Shown here in pieces: positions 45,226 to 53,376 of a stretch of 64,000 bases of DNA. Location of the stretch: NCBI GenBank assembly GCA_021158465.1, contig JAGGUN010000037.1, positions 62,001 through 126,000 of the forward strand, in the 5' to 3' direction. The stretch comes from a bacterium. Its GTDB lineage: Bacteria; UBP14; UBA6098; 4484-93. The notes under the pieces were generated by a model, which was given only the letters and a program-made list of their open reading frames with translations, was not told where the DNA came from and searched no databases. The stretch's first letter is position 1, and every line of letters begins with the position of its first letter. The position numbers were made by a program, and so were the translations under genes.

Positions 45226-46463
45226 TGCATCTTTTTGAAGACCAGTGAGATGTTATGACCGCCAAATCCGAAGGAGTTAGAGATGGCGTAGTTGAGCTCG
45301 GCTTTTACGGCTTTGTCCGGGACGAAGTTGAGGTCGCATTTCGGGTCGGGATGCTTTATGTTGATTGTTGGTGGGATAATACCTGTTTTCAGCGACATTA
45401 TCGTTGCAATAGATTCTACTGCTCCTGCGGCACCCAGTAGATGTCCCATCTCAGACTTGTTAGCTGTGACGAAGATATCGTAAGCCCTTTTTCCGAAAAC
45501 GGCTTTTATCGCATTCACCTCCGCTATATCACCTGTCGGTGTGGATGTGGCGTGGGCGTTAATCAACTGTATCTCCTCTGGTGGTATCTCTGCATCATTC
45601 AGGGCGTTCTGCATAGCGAGTGCTGCGCCGTTACCATCCTCTGGTGGTGCTGTTATGTGATATGCATCTGCCGAGGCTCCAACTCCGACTATCTCAGCGT
45701 GAACCTTTGCACCACGGTTGAGCGCGTGTTCCATCTCCTCGAGCACAAGGACCCCTGCTCCCTCGCCCATAACGAAACCGTCTCGAGTGGCGTCAAACGG
45801 GCGTGAGGCAGTCTCCGGCTCATCGTTCCTGAAGGAGACCGCTCTGTTTGCCGAGAACCCGGCGAGGGATATGGGAACGATTGGCGCCTCCGTTCCACCT
45901 GTCAGCATAACATCTGCCATTCCAGTGCGGATGAGGAGCGTGGAATCGAGTATAGCGTGTGCTCCAGACGCGCAGGCGGAGGTAGTGGAGTAGTTTGGTC
46001 CCTTAAGCCCATATCGTATGGCAAGATATCCTGACGCCATATCTGCTATCATCATGGTTATGAAGAACGGCGATACCCTATGTGCTCCTCTTTCGAGGAA
46101 CCGTTTCTCCTGCACCTCGAAAGTACCTATTCCCCCAATTCCCGAGCCGACGATCGCGCCTGCCTTTGTGGTATCCAATTTTGAGAAGTCGATCTCTGCG
46201 TCTTCGATAGCCATCTTTGCTGCTGCCGCCGCATACTGTACGAACAAGTCGTTTCTGCTGACCTCTCTCGGAGGCATATACAGGCTCGGCTCAAACCCCT
46301 TCACCTCGCAGGCGATCTTACAGGGTATATCCTTTGCGTCAAATCTTGTTATGATTCCACCTGCACTCTTGCCGGCAACGAGCTTCTCCCAAAAACAGGC
46401 AACATCGTTCCCCAGAGGGGTAACGACTCCCATTCCTGTGATAACAACTCTGCGCTTATGCAT
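45222..46463 (-). CDS. fabF: Beta-ketoacyl-ACP synthase II
   Basis: FabF condenses malonyl-ACP with acyl-ACP in fatty-acid elongation. It has 413 residues with the nucleophile in STTSACASGAHAI, the first catalytic His in NAHATSTPTGD, the second in ANKSEMGHLLGAAGAVE, and the C-terminal NSFGFGGHN. The start overlaps the acpP stop by one base (TAATG), and the end overlaps rnc. Confidence 0.96.
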   Translation of the reverse strand: MHKRRVVITGMGVVTPLGNDVACFWEKLVAGKSAGGIITRFDAKDIPCKIACEVKGFEPSLYMPPREVSRNDLFVQYAAAAAKMAIEDAEIDFSKLDTTKAGAIVGSGIGGIGTFEVQEKRFLERGAHRVSPFFITMMIADMASGYLAIRYGLKGPNYSTTSACASGAHAILDSTLLIRTGMADVMLTGGTEAPIVPISLAGFSANRAVSFRNDEPETASRPFDATRDGFVMGEGAGVLVLEEMEHALNRGAKVHAEIVGVGASADAYHITAPPEDGNGAALAMQNALNDAEIPPEEIQLINAHATSTPTGDIAEVNAIKAVFGKRAYDIFVTANKSEMGHLLGAAGAVESIATIMSLKTGIIPPTINIKHPDPKCDLNFVPDKAVKAELNYAISNSFGFGGHNISLVFKKMQ

Positions 46464-46705
46464 TATGGGGTTTTGCTCTTTTTCTTTTCGATGTATTTTA
46501 TTGCGTCGCCTACTGTGCGGATATTTTCTGTGTCCTCGTCTGGTATCTCTATGTCGAACTTCTCCTCGAACGCCATCACAAGCTCCACCGTATCGAGTGA
46601 GTCGGCGCCCAGGTCGTCGATGAAGCTGGCACTGTCGACAATCTGTTTCGGATCAACACCGAGTTTCTCAATGATTATCTGCTTTACCTCTTCCCTGATA
46701 TCCAT
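46463..46705 (-). CDS. acpP: Acyl carrier protein
   Basis: 80 residues, acidic and helical, with the phosphopantetheine-accepting Ser36 in [13 protein letters not shown]. It carries growing fatty-acyl chains for FabF, encoded directly downstream. A GGAGG ribosome site precedes the ATG. A 34-nt gap separates it from purC. Confidence 0.96.
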   Translation of the reverse strand: MDIREEVKQIIIEKLGVDPKQIVDSASFIDDLGADSLDTVELVMAFEEKFDIEIPDEDTENIRTVGDAIKYIEKKKSKTP

Positions 46706-46739
46706 TCCTTGCTACCTCCTTGCAGTTTTTGCTTGAGAG

Positions 46740-47663
46740 TTAATTCTTAAATTTAAATAGAATTCCTTCCTTGTCAACATAATTTCTCCCGACAAGTCTG
46801 GAATAGAGGGTAAAGTAAAGCTTTTGTGTTCTGGCGACAATATCCTTTGGAAGCGGGGGTGGAGCTCCTTCTCCTGTCCAGTTGATGCTCCGCAGGTATC
46901 CTCGCACAAACTCCTTGTCAAAGCCATCCTGTTCCTTCCCCTCTTTGTATCTTTCCTTCGTCCAGAATCTGGATGAGTCCGGTGTCAGTGCCTCGTCAAT
47001 GAGGATAATCTTATTTCCTCTCTTCCCGAACTCGAACTTTGTATCTGCAATGATAATACCCTTTCTGTCTGCATACTCGGATGCTTCCCGGTAGAGTTCG
47101 AGCGATTTTTCCCTGATGAATCTTGCTGTTTCCTTGCCGACTAATCTTTCTGTCTCCTCGAATGTAATATTTATATCATGCCCTGTTTTGCTCTTTGTTG
47201 AAGGTGTGAATATCGGCTCGGGGAGCCGTGATGATATTTTGAGTCCGGCGGGAATCTGCACTCCACAGATGGAACCATATCTTTTGTATTCCTTGTATCC
47301 TCCCCCTGCGAGGTATCCTCGGACTATGCACTCGACGGGAAGCGGATCTGCTTTCTTGACCAGCATCGAGCGGTGGATAAGCTCTTTCCTGTATTTTCCA
47401 AGCGGTTCGGGGAACTCATCGATATCGATCGTTATCCTGTGGTTCGGGACGATGTGCGAAAGCTTTCTAAACCAGAAATCTGAGATAAGGTTCAGTATCT
47501 TTCCTCTCCCGGGAATGGGTGTCGGCAATACCGAGTCGAACGCTGATATCCTATCTGTTGTGATGATGAGCAGCGTTTCACTGTCAATTTCGTATATATC
47601 CCTCACCTTTCCGCGTCGGACAAGTGGAAATTCCTGTATATCTGTTTCAGTCAATCTGTCCAT
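46740..47663 (-). CDS. purC: SAICAR synthetase (phosphoribosylaminoimidazole-succinocarboxamide synthase)
   Basis: PurC adds aspartate to CAIR in purine synthesis. It is 307 residues, the longer eukaryote/FCB-like form. Motifs are VRRGKVRDIYEI, TTDRISAFDSVLPTPIPGRG, VECIVRGYLAGGGYKEY, the GHD in SKTGHDINI and ADTKFEFG then DEALTPDSSRFW. It overlaps purN by 17 nt, forming a purine pair at the head of the large operon. Confidence 0.95.
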   Translation of the reverse strand: MDRLTETDIQEFPLVRRGKVRDIYEIDSETLLIITTDRISAFDSVLPTPIPGRGKILNLISDFWFRKLSHIVPNHRITIDIDEFPEPLGKYRKELIHRSMLVKKADPLPVECIVRGYLAGGGYKEYKRYGSICGVQIPAGLKISSRLPEPIFTPSTKSKTGHDINITFEETERLVGKETARFIREKSLELYREASEYADRKGIIIADTKFEFGKRGNKIILIDEALTPDSSRFWTKERYKEGKEQDGFDKEFVRGYLRSINWTGEGAPPPLPKDIVARTQKLYFTLYSRLVGRNYVDKEGILFKFKN

Positions 47664-48273
47664 CTATCCTTACCTTGTTGTCTATTACCGATATTTTCCC
47701 CGTAGCGAGTTTCTCGATTATCCTCGGATACAGGTAATGCTCTCTTTCAAGCACGCGAGCCTGAAGTGTTTCCGGTGTGTCTCCGAAGAGTATAGGAACG
47801 CATTCCTGATATATTATCTCTCCTCTGTCGTACTCCTCATTGACAAAGTGTATAGTAACACCTGAGAGTTTCATTCCGCTTGCGAGCACCCTTCTGTGCA
47901 CCTCTATTCCGTAGAACCCTTTTCCGCCGAAAAACGGCAGGAGAGCCGGATGGATATTGACTATCCTGTGTCGGTATTCCTGTATTATCTCGGGTGGCAC
48001 CTTTCTTGTGTACCCCGCCAGAGCGATGATGTCTATTCTGTGTTCCGAGAGCAGTTTTTTCAGTTTTTTGATGAACTCATCCCGTGTGTTGAAATCTCCT
48101 CTTGCAAACGAGAAGGTTGGGATGTTCGCCCTTTTTGCCCTGATGAGTCCGTAGGCGTCTTTTTTGTTTGAGAAGACAAGCGCCACCTGTGCAACGGTTG
48201 ACTGCCTGAAGTAATCGATGATTGCCTGTAGGTTTGTTCCTCTTCCTGATATAAAGATTGCTATATTCTTCAA
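47647..48273 (-). CDS. purN: Phosphoribosylglycinamide formyltransferase
   Basis: PurN formylates GAR using 10-formyl-THF. It has 208 residues with the opening IAIFISGRGTNLQAI, the catalytic NIHPALLPFFGGKGFYG segment (Asn, His) and VTIHFVNEEYDRGEII, where the Asp is in YDRG. Start is TTG with an AGGAG site. It is the first gene of the 15-gene minus-strand run and lies just downstream of a good promoter. Confidence 0.95.
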   Translation of the reverse strand: MKNIAIFISGRGTNLQAIIDYFRQSTVAQVALVFSNKKDAYGLIRAKRANIPTFSFARGDFNTRDEFIKKLKKLLSEHRIDIIALAGYTRKVPPEIIQEYRHRIVNIHPALLPFFGGKGFYGIEVHRRVLASGMKLSGVTIHFVNEEYDRGEIIYQECVPILFGDTPETLQARVLEREHYLYPRIIEKLATGKISVIDNKVRIDGQID

Positions 48274-48300
48274 GGAAATCTCCTACTCTCTGTTGCTCAT

Positions 48301-48329
48301 TTAATATAGTTAGAAATTCCAAAAGTCAA
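48301..48329 (-). promoter_or_regulatory. Promoter of the purN-capA gene run
   Basis: Minus strand TTGACT (48324-48329), 17 bp, TATTAA (48301-48306); TATATT at 48303-48308 is an alternative with 15-bp spacing. It lies about 28 nt before the purN start and its ribosome site. Confidence 0.55.
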
Positions 48330-48367
48330 AGCATTTATAGCCCTTCTGTTCAGAGCTGGTAATTTGC

Positions 48368-48382
48368 TTGACAATTGGTCAA
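48368..48382. repeat. Inverted repeat over a -35 box, operator-like
   Basis: TTGAC, 5 nt, GTCAA (48368-48382). The left arm is the first five bases of the -35 box of the next gene, so a protein bound here would block RNA polymerase. Confidence 0.4.
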
Positions 48383-48396
48383 TTCTATGATAAATT
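48368..48396 (+). promoter_or_regulatory. Strong sigma70-like promoter of the 48436 gene
   Basis: TTGACA (48368-48373), exactly 17 bp, TAAATT (48391-48396). Confidence 0.65.
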
Positions 48397-48435
48397 GATG
48401 CATTGTAGAAATATTTGCAGGAAAGGCGGCATTCT

Positions 48436-48912
48436 ATGAAGGAGAAGGGGTATTTCTTACCATCGCTTCTTGGCGGACTGCTTCTCGCTCTGCTCTCTGT
48501 CACACCTTACATTATGGTGGGTAATCTTTTCTGCTTTATGTGGGTGATAGCGGGTGGGGTGGTTGCTGCTCTCATCTTCTATCACACGGCTCCGAAGATG
48601 ATAACCCCCGGTCAGGGTGCGATGGCAGGCTTTTTGGCTGCCCTTTGGGGAACGCTGTTCGAGATTATTCTTGTCATTGTGCTCTGGAAACTGTTCTATG
48701 TCGGGAGACTTGCTCATCTGTCCGAGCTCTCGCTTGAGGGTATCCTACCGGAGGAATTCGGGCAGTTCGCAGAGTTCGCATCTACGGGATATGCCGGCTT
48801 CTTCGCAGGGATTGCACTGTCCGCTATGTTCATAGTGAATATGGTGTTCTCTACTATTGGAGGTCTCATCGTCGGGCTTATCCTGAAGGGAAAAGAGAAA
48901 GCGGAGGAGTAA
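48436..48912 (+). CDS. Small polytopic membrane protein, unknown
   Basis: 158 residues from the ATG at 48436, with GGAAAGG upstream; a TTG at 48415 would add seven residues before the ribosome site. Four hydrophobic segments lie at about 6-28, 31-50, 58-80 and 112-150, with glycine- and alanine-rich helices. An amphipathic stretch (HLSELSLEGILPEEFGQFAEFA) sits between the third and fourth. No family is recognised; the layout resembles small DUF4199-like or DUF5671-like membrane proteins without specific motifs. It is a single gene with its own promoter and possible operator. Confidence 0.65.
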   Translation: MKEKGYFLPSLLGGLLLALLSVTPYIMVGNLFCFMWVIAGGVVAALIFYHTAPKMITPGQGAMAGFLAALWGTLFEIILVIVLWKLFYVGRLAHLSELSLEGILPEEFGQFAEFASTGYAGFFAGIALSAMFIVNMVFSTIGGLIVGLILKGKEKAEE

Positions 48913-48931
48913 TCTTGCTTAGGTTTTTTCC

Positions 48932-48961
48932 TTGACATCAGGTTCATTTTGGATTTAGTAT
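48932..48961 (+). promoter_or_regulatory. Promoter of the DUF4190/pilin-like gene
   Basis: TTGACA (48932-48937), 18 bp, TAGTAT (48956-48961), followed by AAGGAGG before the ATG at 48988. Confidence 0.55.
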
Positions 48962-48987
48962 AAAAGAAGATAAAACAAGGAGGTAAT

Positions 48988-49626
48988 ATGCCTGAAGGGG
49001 GTGAGATTGTTCAACAGCCCCGGAAGACCACAAGTGGACTGGCGGTAGCATCGCTTGTATTGGGTATTCTTGCTGTATTAACAGGCTGGATTGTTGTAGG
49101 TGGGGTTCTTGGCATCCTGGCTATAATCTTTGGTGCTGTCTCCCTGTCAAATATAAAGAAGGACCCGAGCAAAACTGGTAAGGGAATGGCAATTGCTGGA
49201 CTTATAACCGGAATTATCGGGGTTATAATAACGGTGGTTGTTTTGTTTCTTGTTACCAGCACGGGCTTTCTGATTTCGAGGTTCACAAGAGCAAGTGAGG
49301 AGGCGAGGGTCTCGGAGGCAAAAATGATACTTAAGCAGCTTTGGACGCTTTCCCAGACATATTATGAGGAGTATGGTTACTTTCCTGTCGATAGGGAATT
49401 TCAGCTCACGGATGAGTTTGGCTGGGCGTCCGATGAAGCAGAAAGCCTGGCTGAGCAGATGGGGTTTTCCTTGCCCTCTGGTGAGCGAAGGTTCAATTTT
49501 TACCTTTTGCCGGATGGTGGTGCAAGGGCTACACCAAATCTCAATGCTCGTGGAAAGCTCCGAAGCGTAACAGATATTGTTATTGATGGAGAAGGGAATA
49601 TCACTGGCGGGCTATTTTTAGAGTAG
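48988..49626 (+). CDS. DUF4190 membrane protein with pseudopilin-like tail
   Basis: 212 residues. A DUF4190 unit with two transmembrane helices (about 15-50 and 65-95) has the signature GLAVASLVLGILAVLTGW ... GAVSLSNIKKDPSKTGKGMAIAGLITGIIGV. The rest reads ASEEARVSEAKMILKQLWTL, SQTYYEEYGYFP and NFYLLPDGGARATPN, the alpha1-C/beta layout of type IV pilin and GspG-like globular domains. It may be a membrane-embedded pilin-like subunit that never needs prepilin cleavage. The gene precedes tRNA-Gly by 14 nt. Confidence 0.7.
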   Translation: MPEGGEIVQQPRKTTSGLAVASLVLGILAVLTGWIVVGGVLGILAIIFGAVSLSNIKKDPSKTGKGMAIAGLITGIIGVIITVVVLFLVTSTGFLISRFTRASEEARVSEAKMILKQLWTLSQTYYEEYGYFPVDREFQLTDEFGWASDEAESLAEQMGFSLPSGERRFNFYLLPDGGARATPNLNARGKLRSVTDIVIDGEGNITGGLFLE

Positions 49627-49640
49627 GTTTATAGATTTAA

Positions 49641-49713
49641 GCGGGCGTAACTCAGTTGGCAGAGTGCTGGCTTCCCAAGCCAGTTGTCGCGGGTTCGATT
49701 CCCGTCGCCCGCT
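49641..49713 (+). tRNA. tRNA-Gly (anticodon CCC)
   Basis: A full cloverleaf can be drawn: 7-bp acceptor GCGGGCG/CGCCCGC (49641-49647 and 49706-49712), D arm ACTC/GAGT, anticodon stem CTGGC/GCCAG with loop TTCCCAA (anticodon 49674-49676), and T arm GCGGG-TTCGATT-CCCGT. The discriminator is T and no CCA is encoded. It reads GGG codons. It ends 4 nt before the convergent OmpA-type gene. Confidence 0.96.
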
Positions 49714-49717
49714 TCTT

Positions 49718-52495
49718 TTATTTCCCGACAAACTCTATCTCAACACGTCTGTTGGCTATCCTGCCTGCCGGGGTTCTGTTATCACCGTAGAGAATTTCGG
49801 TAAGATTTTCTCCCTGCCATCTGTTGATATGATATGGCTTGCTGTCGCTGTATCCTTTCGGGATAATCTGTGTCCTGTGAGCGGTGAGGAAATCGTTTAG
49901 GTCTTTTGTCCCTTTGAGATTCTCATACAGTATGAAGTATCGCTTGAGGTTATTCAGCTGTTCTTCGGCTCGTCTTTGTGATAATCTCTCGTTTCCGGCT
50001 TTCACCCCGACATTATCCGTATGCCCGGCGACGATTACCTTCTTCGGTGAGTCTGTTCTCTCTATCCTTGCGAGTATCCTCTTTGCCATCCTCTGGAGGC
50101 GTGCATCGTTGTATTCTGCCTCACTCTTTGTTCCCCCAAAGATAAACTGCACGAGTATAAACCGCTCGCTCAATTCCTCACGGTTTTTTACCTCCACATG
50201 GAGGGCTTCTGTTGTATCTGCCGCTGTCTGTCCTGCCTCGTCGGTAGCGCTCAGGATGGCGAAATAGGTTCGCTCGGGGTCGGCAAAACTCCCATCAGGT
50301 AGTTTCCAGTCCCAGGAAAGCCTTTCTTTGAGCCTCTTTCCGCTTGCAAGCTTGAGAATGCTGTGTCCCTGGTCGTCTATTATCGTCACGGTAAATTTTT
50401 CTGGTTTCAGTTCGCCTTTGAATTTTGTATGGAAGCTGACACGGTTGAACTCCGGGTCGACCTCGAAATCTTTGTGCAGTTTTTTCCTCTTTGGGGGGTT
50501 GTAGAATATCCCGTCGGCAGTTAGCTTAAGTGATATGTTGAGCGGTTCCTCGATTGTTCTTTCCCCTCTTATGTAAGCTCTTCTTGCAATCTCTTCAGGA
50601 AGGCTCTTGCGGAACTCCTCTGCAAAGAAGAGTAACGAATCCACAAGATCGATCGTTGGATAGTTTCCTCTTGCTGTTATCTCCAGTTCGATGTCTGGAT
50701 TCCGTGAGAATATGTTGGATAGCTCGTCCAGCTTATCCTCTGTGAGTGGTGGGACGAGGGTAATCTCTGGTGGCAGGAGTGTTAGTTCCACCCTTCGATT
50801 TTCCTCTGCCACAAGATGCTTGCCCCTTCTTGTTCCTTCGAAGTCCTGCTTCTCGACGCGCCTTTCCCACGGCTTGTATGACGATATGTCCGCAACGGTT
50901 ATCTGGTCTTCTATCTTTGGGAATTGCTCGACAAACTTCTTCCGGACGAATTCTGCGCGTCTGTATGCCAGTTTCTCGCCCTCTGCCTTATCTCTGATGC
51001 TATCACCTATGGTATCGTAGAAGCCTGTAATCAGGAGTTTTACATCGGGGTTTCTTGCGAGTCGTTCACCTATAATCTTGATAGTCCTTTCCGAGTGGTC
51101 TATCTGTGTGTCCTCTGGCGGTGGGAGTAGTAGCGCCTTTCTGCTCTGAAAGAACAAGAGCGGGACAATCGGCTCATCCTCGATGATTGAGGCGACCTGT
51201 GTCAGCTTCAGAACGGGCTTTTCTGCCGTGATCGAGACAGTTGGTCTCGGGTATATGTGGAATCTCGCTGTCTTTGAGTTGTCGTCTTTGTATATCTCAA
51301 GATTCTCATTATTCGGGTCTGCTGTGGCGGTCAGTTCTATGTCGCCTGAATTTTCTGGCACAAACTCAAACTTGTGGATTTTCTTTTCTCCCTCTTTCAG
51401 CCCATGGAGCCTCTCTTTTATCGCTGTATCAGGGAGTGAAAGCTCTATCTCGAATGCGCCTATATCCTTTTTCCCGTTATTCTCGAGTGTTATCTCAAGC
51501 GGCACAGGTTGTCCGGTTATCGGTTTGTCGGATTTTGCCTTGATGTCGACGATTTTTATGTTTGGGTATTGAGGGAGCGGTTTTCTGAACCGGTATCCGA
51601 TGCTTATCCTGTGTGTTGTTCCTATTGAGAACGGGATTATGAGGCTATATTCGACGAATATTCCTCCTTTCTCCCTTGCCGTAAAGTATGTTGCTCCTAT
51701 CCCGCCGAATAGCCTGTTTACTCCGCCTCTGGCTACAAGTTTGCTATCTAAGAAGTATGCTTCTATCCCAGCTGCGGGGTTTATCCGCTCATCCACCGGT
51801 AGGTTGGGGTCGTTTGAGTACTCGATATTTGTGTATATTCTTGCCAAGTCGCGTATATCGAAGCTTGCGCCGAGATTAGCTTCGAGAGGGACGGGGCTTT
51901 TCTCCTCATCGGATAGCGCTATACTTGGCTGGTTAGCATCCTTTAAGAATGCTCCGATACAGAGATTTCTCTTCCTGAAGATTACCCCGAGGTCGAATGA
52001 GAATACCCCTTTTGAATAGCCGTATTCCAAGAACAGCGGGTCGTCTGGGTTTTCCAGGCGGAACTTCTCCTTGATATAGTCCTCCATAAGGTATTTTATT
52101 CTCACTCCGGCAAATGTTCCCCATCGGGCTTCGTCTGCCTCAATTGTTTTCGGTGAAAGTAGCCTCGTCGATGCGGAGAGAGAGAATGTCTTTTCCTGTT
52201 GCATTTCATTCCCAAGAAGGCAGAAGGATGCTCCGATGGAGTGTGGGAAGAGATGGAAGAACCCGCCGACACTCTGCTGGTAGATATCTGTTTTTGCTCC
52301 CAGGTACAGCCTGCTGTAGTCTATGATAACAAAGCTCCTCTTTGCTGGTCCCATACCTGCTGGGTTGTAGAAGGCTGACGAATAGTCCCAGCTTGCTCCT
52401 ACCGATGAGTTTCCGAGTGAGCTTTTGCCGGAAAACCCTATCTGCCCGCAAAGTGGTGTAGGCAAAAGGAATAGAATAAGAATGAGCCTTCTCAT
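49718..52495 (-). CDS. Outer-membrane barrel / CARDB / triple OmpA protein
   Basis: 925 residues, full length, paralogue of the partial gene at the window start. A signal peptide (about 1-17) is followed by a PorV-like barrel (about 20-305, with SSAFYNPAGMG). Then come a CARDB-type domain (about 312-420), a first OmpA module (about 450-570), a weaker one (about 575-640), an FlgD-type Ig segment (about 685-755) and a last OmpA module with AGHTDNVG and NRRVEIEF. It is the last gene of a pilin-like/PilM/PilN-O operon, 2 nt after its neighbour. It could be the outer-membrane and peptidoglycan end of that complex; this is inferred from gene order. Confidence 0.88.
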   Translation of the reverse strand: MRRLILILFLLPTPLCGQIGFSGKSSLGNSSVGASWDYSSAFYNPAGMGPAKRSFVIIDYSRLYLGAKTDIYQQSVGGFFHLFPHSIGASFCLLGNEMQQEKTFSLSASTRLLSPKTIEADEARWGTFAGVRIKYLMEDYIKEKFRLENPDDPLFLEYGYSKGVFSFDLGVIFRKRNLCIGAFLKDANQPSIALSDEEKSPVPLEANLGASFDIRDLARIYTNIEYSNDPNLPVDERINPAAGIEAYFLDSKLVARGGVNRLFGGIGATYFTAREKGGIFVEYSLIIPFSIGTTHRISIGYRFRKPLPQYPNIKIVDIKAKSDKPITGQPVPLEITLENNGKKDIGAFEIELSLPDTAIKERLHGLKEGEKKIHKFEFVPENSGDIELTATADPNNENLEIYKDDNSKTARFHIYPRPTVSITAEKPVLKLTQVASIIEDEPIVPLLFFQSRKALLLPPPEDTQIDHSERTIKIIGERLARNPDVKLLITGFYDTIGDSIRDKAEGEKLAYRRAEFVRKKFVEQFPKIEDQITVADISSYKPWERRVEKQDFEGTRRGKHLVAEENRRVELTLLPPEITLVPPLTEDKLDELSNIFSRNPDIELEITARGNYPTIDLVDSLLFFAEEFRKSLPEEIARRAYIRGERTIEEPLNISLKLTADGIFYNPPKRKKLHKDFEVDPEFNRVSFHTKFKGELKPEKFTVTIIDDQGHSILKLASGKRLKERLSWDWKLPDGSFADPERTYFAILSATDEAGQTAADTTEALHVEVKNREELSERFILVQFIFGGTKSEAEYNDARLQRMAKRILARIERTDSPKKVIVAGHTDNVGVKAGNERLSQRRAEEQLNNLKRYFILYENLKGTKDLNDFLTAHRTQIIPKGYSDSKPYHINRWQGENLTEILYGDNRTPAGRIANRRVEIEFVGK

Positions 52496-52497
52496 GA

Positions 52498-53376
52498 CTA
52501 CACAGAGTACACGGCGAGGCTGATGGTGAAGCTAAAACCTCCTACTACCTTTTCTATTCCGAACCCTTCTACCTCGATGAGTTTCTCGCTCCTGTTGAGT
52601 TCTCTGATGAACTGGATGATTGCATTGGGCTTTCCAGTTCCGCGGATGACGAACGAGAGTTTCTTCCCCAACGGGGTTTTTTCCTCCTTGTATTTGGGGA
52701 ATGAAAGGAGATCGACACCAAGTCTTTTTGCCTCTTCTATGATAGATTGGGTAAAGTTGTCGATGAGGTATTCCGGCACCACTCCATCTTGGAGGACTAC
52801 GGTGCTTGGAACCTCGTATAGCGGTGCAATCCGCTTCGAAATAAGGACAAACTCTGTTCCTGTTCTTCTTCTCTTCTCCACGAGGGGTGAAAAGGGTAGT
52901 CCTTTCAGGTAACCACCTGTTGTGTCTGTGGTTGAGCCTTCGATATACAGTGCGGGTGCTTCTATATTGAAACACAGCCGATTAAAGGGCAGCGGGATGC
53001 TATCCAGGACCTGGAGGTATCCTAAGAGTGCAGCTCTTCTTTCATACAGGGTTTTGATTGGAGAACTGCTCGCCTCTGGTGGTTTGGTGGCGACTGGAGT
53101 GGGTGTAACCTGCGCTGTGGTCTCCACAGGGATGGTGGTTGTTTCCACGGGTGCAGCTGGAACCCGTGTTGTTGTATCAGCTTTTGCAACCTCTTCCTTT
53201 TCTGGTTTCTTCGACTCTTCTTTTATCTTTGGTGCAAGGAGGTATAATCCACCGAATAGCGCCATTACCGCAGCCACGGGGATAATCAGGTATATTGGTT
53301 TAAACGGCAGTTCCTTTTTCGGTTTTGGGGTTTCGGGTGGTGGTGTCCAGAGGTTGAATTTGATGATGTCGGTCAT
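52498..53376 (-). CDS. PilN/PilO-like inner-membrane protein
   Basis: 292 residues from the ATG at 53376, which overlaps the PilM-like stop as ATGA; a longer frame upstream is unlikely. It opens TDIIKFNLW, like the short cytoplasmic PilN tail that binds PilM, then has one transmembrane helix (about 28-48). A Thr/Pro/Val-rich linker (about 60-105) and a helix (LYERRAALLGYLQVL) follow. The final alpha/beta domain ends IQFIRELNRSEKLIEVEGFGIEK, the ferredoxin-like fold pattern of PilO/PilN. It looks like a fused PilN-PilO, placing it in the periplasm between the PilM-like protein and the OmpA protein. Confidence 0.62.
   Translation of the reverse strand: MTDIIKFNLWTPPPETPKPKKELPFKPIYLIIPVAAVMALFGGLYLLAPKIKEESKKPEKEEVAKADTTTRVPAAPVETTTIPVETTAQVTPTPVATKPPEASSSPIKTLYERRAALLGYLQVLDSIPLPFNRLCFNIEAPALYIEGSTTDTTGGYLKGLPFSPLVEKRRRTGTEFVLISKRIAPLYEVPSTVVLQDGVVPEYLIDNFTQSIIEEAKRLGVDLLSFPKYKEEKTPLGKKLSFVIRGTGKPNAIIQFIRELNRSEKLIEVEGFGIEKVVGGFSFTISLAVYSV

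Noticed and set aside
49700-49730. Intrinsic terminator after tRNA-Gly
   Set aside because: The T-rich stretch after the acceptor stem is interrupted, and the only stem is the tRNA acceptor itself, so I do not call a separate terminator.
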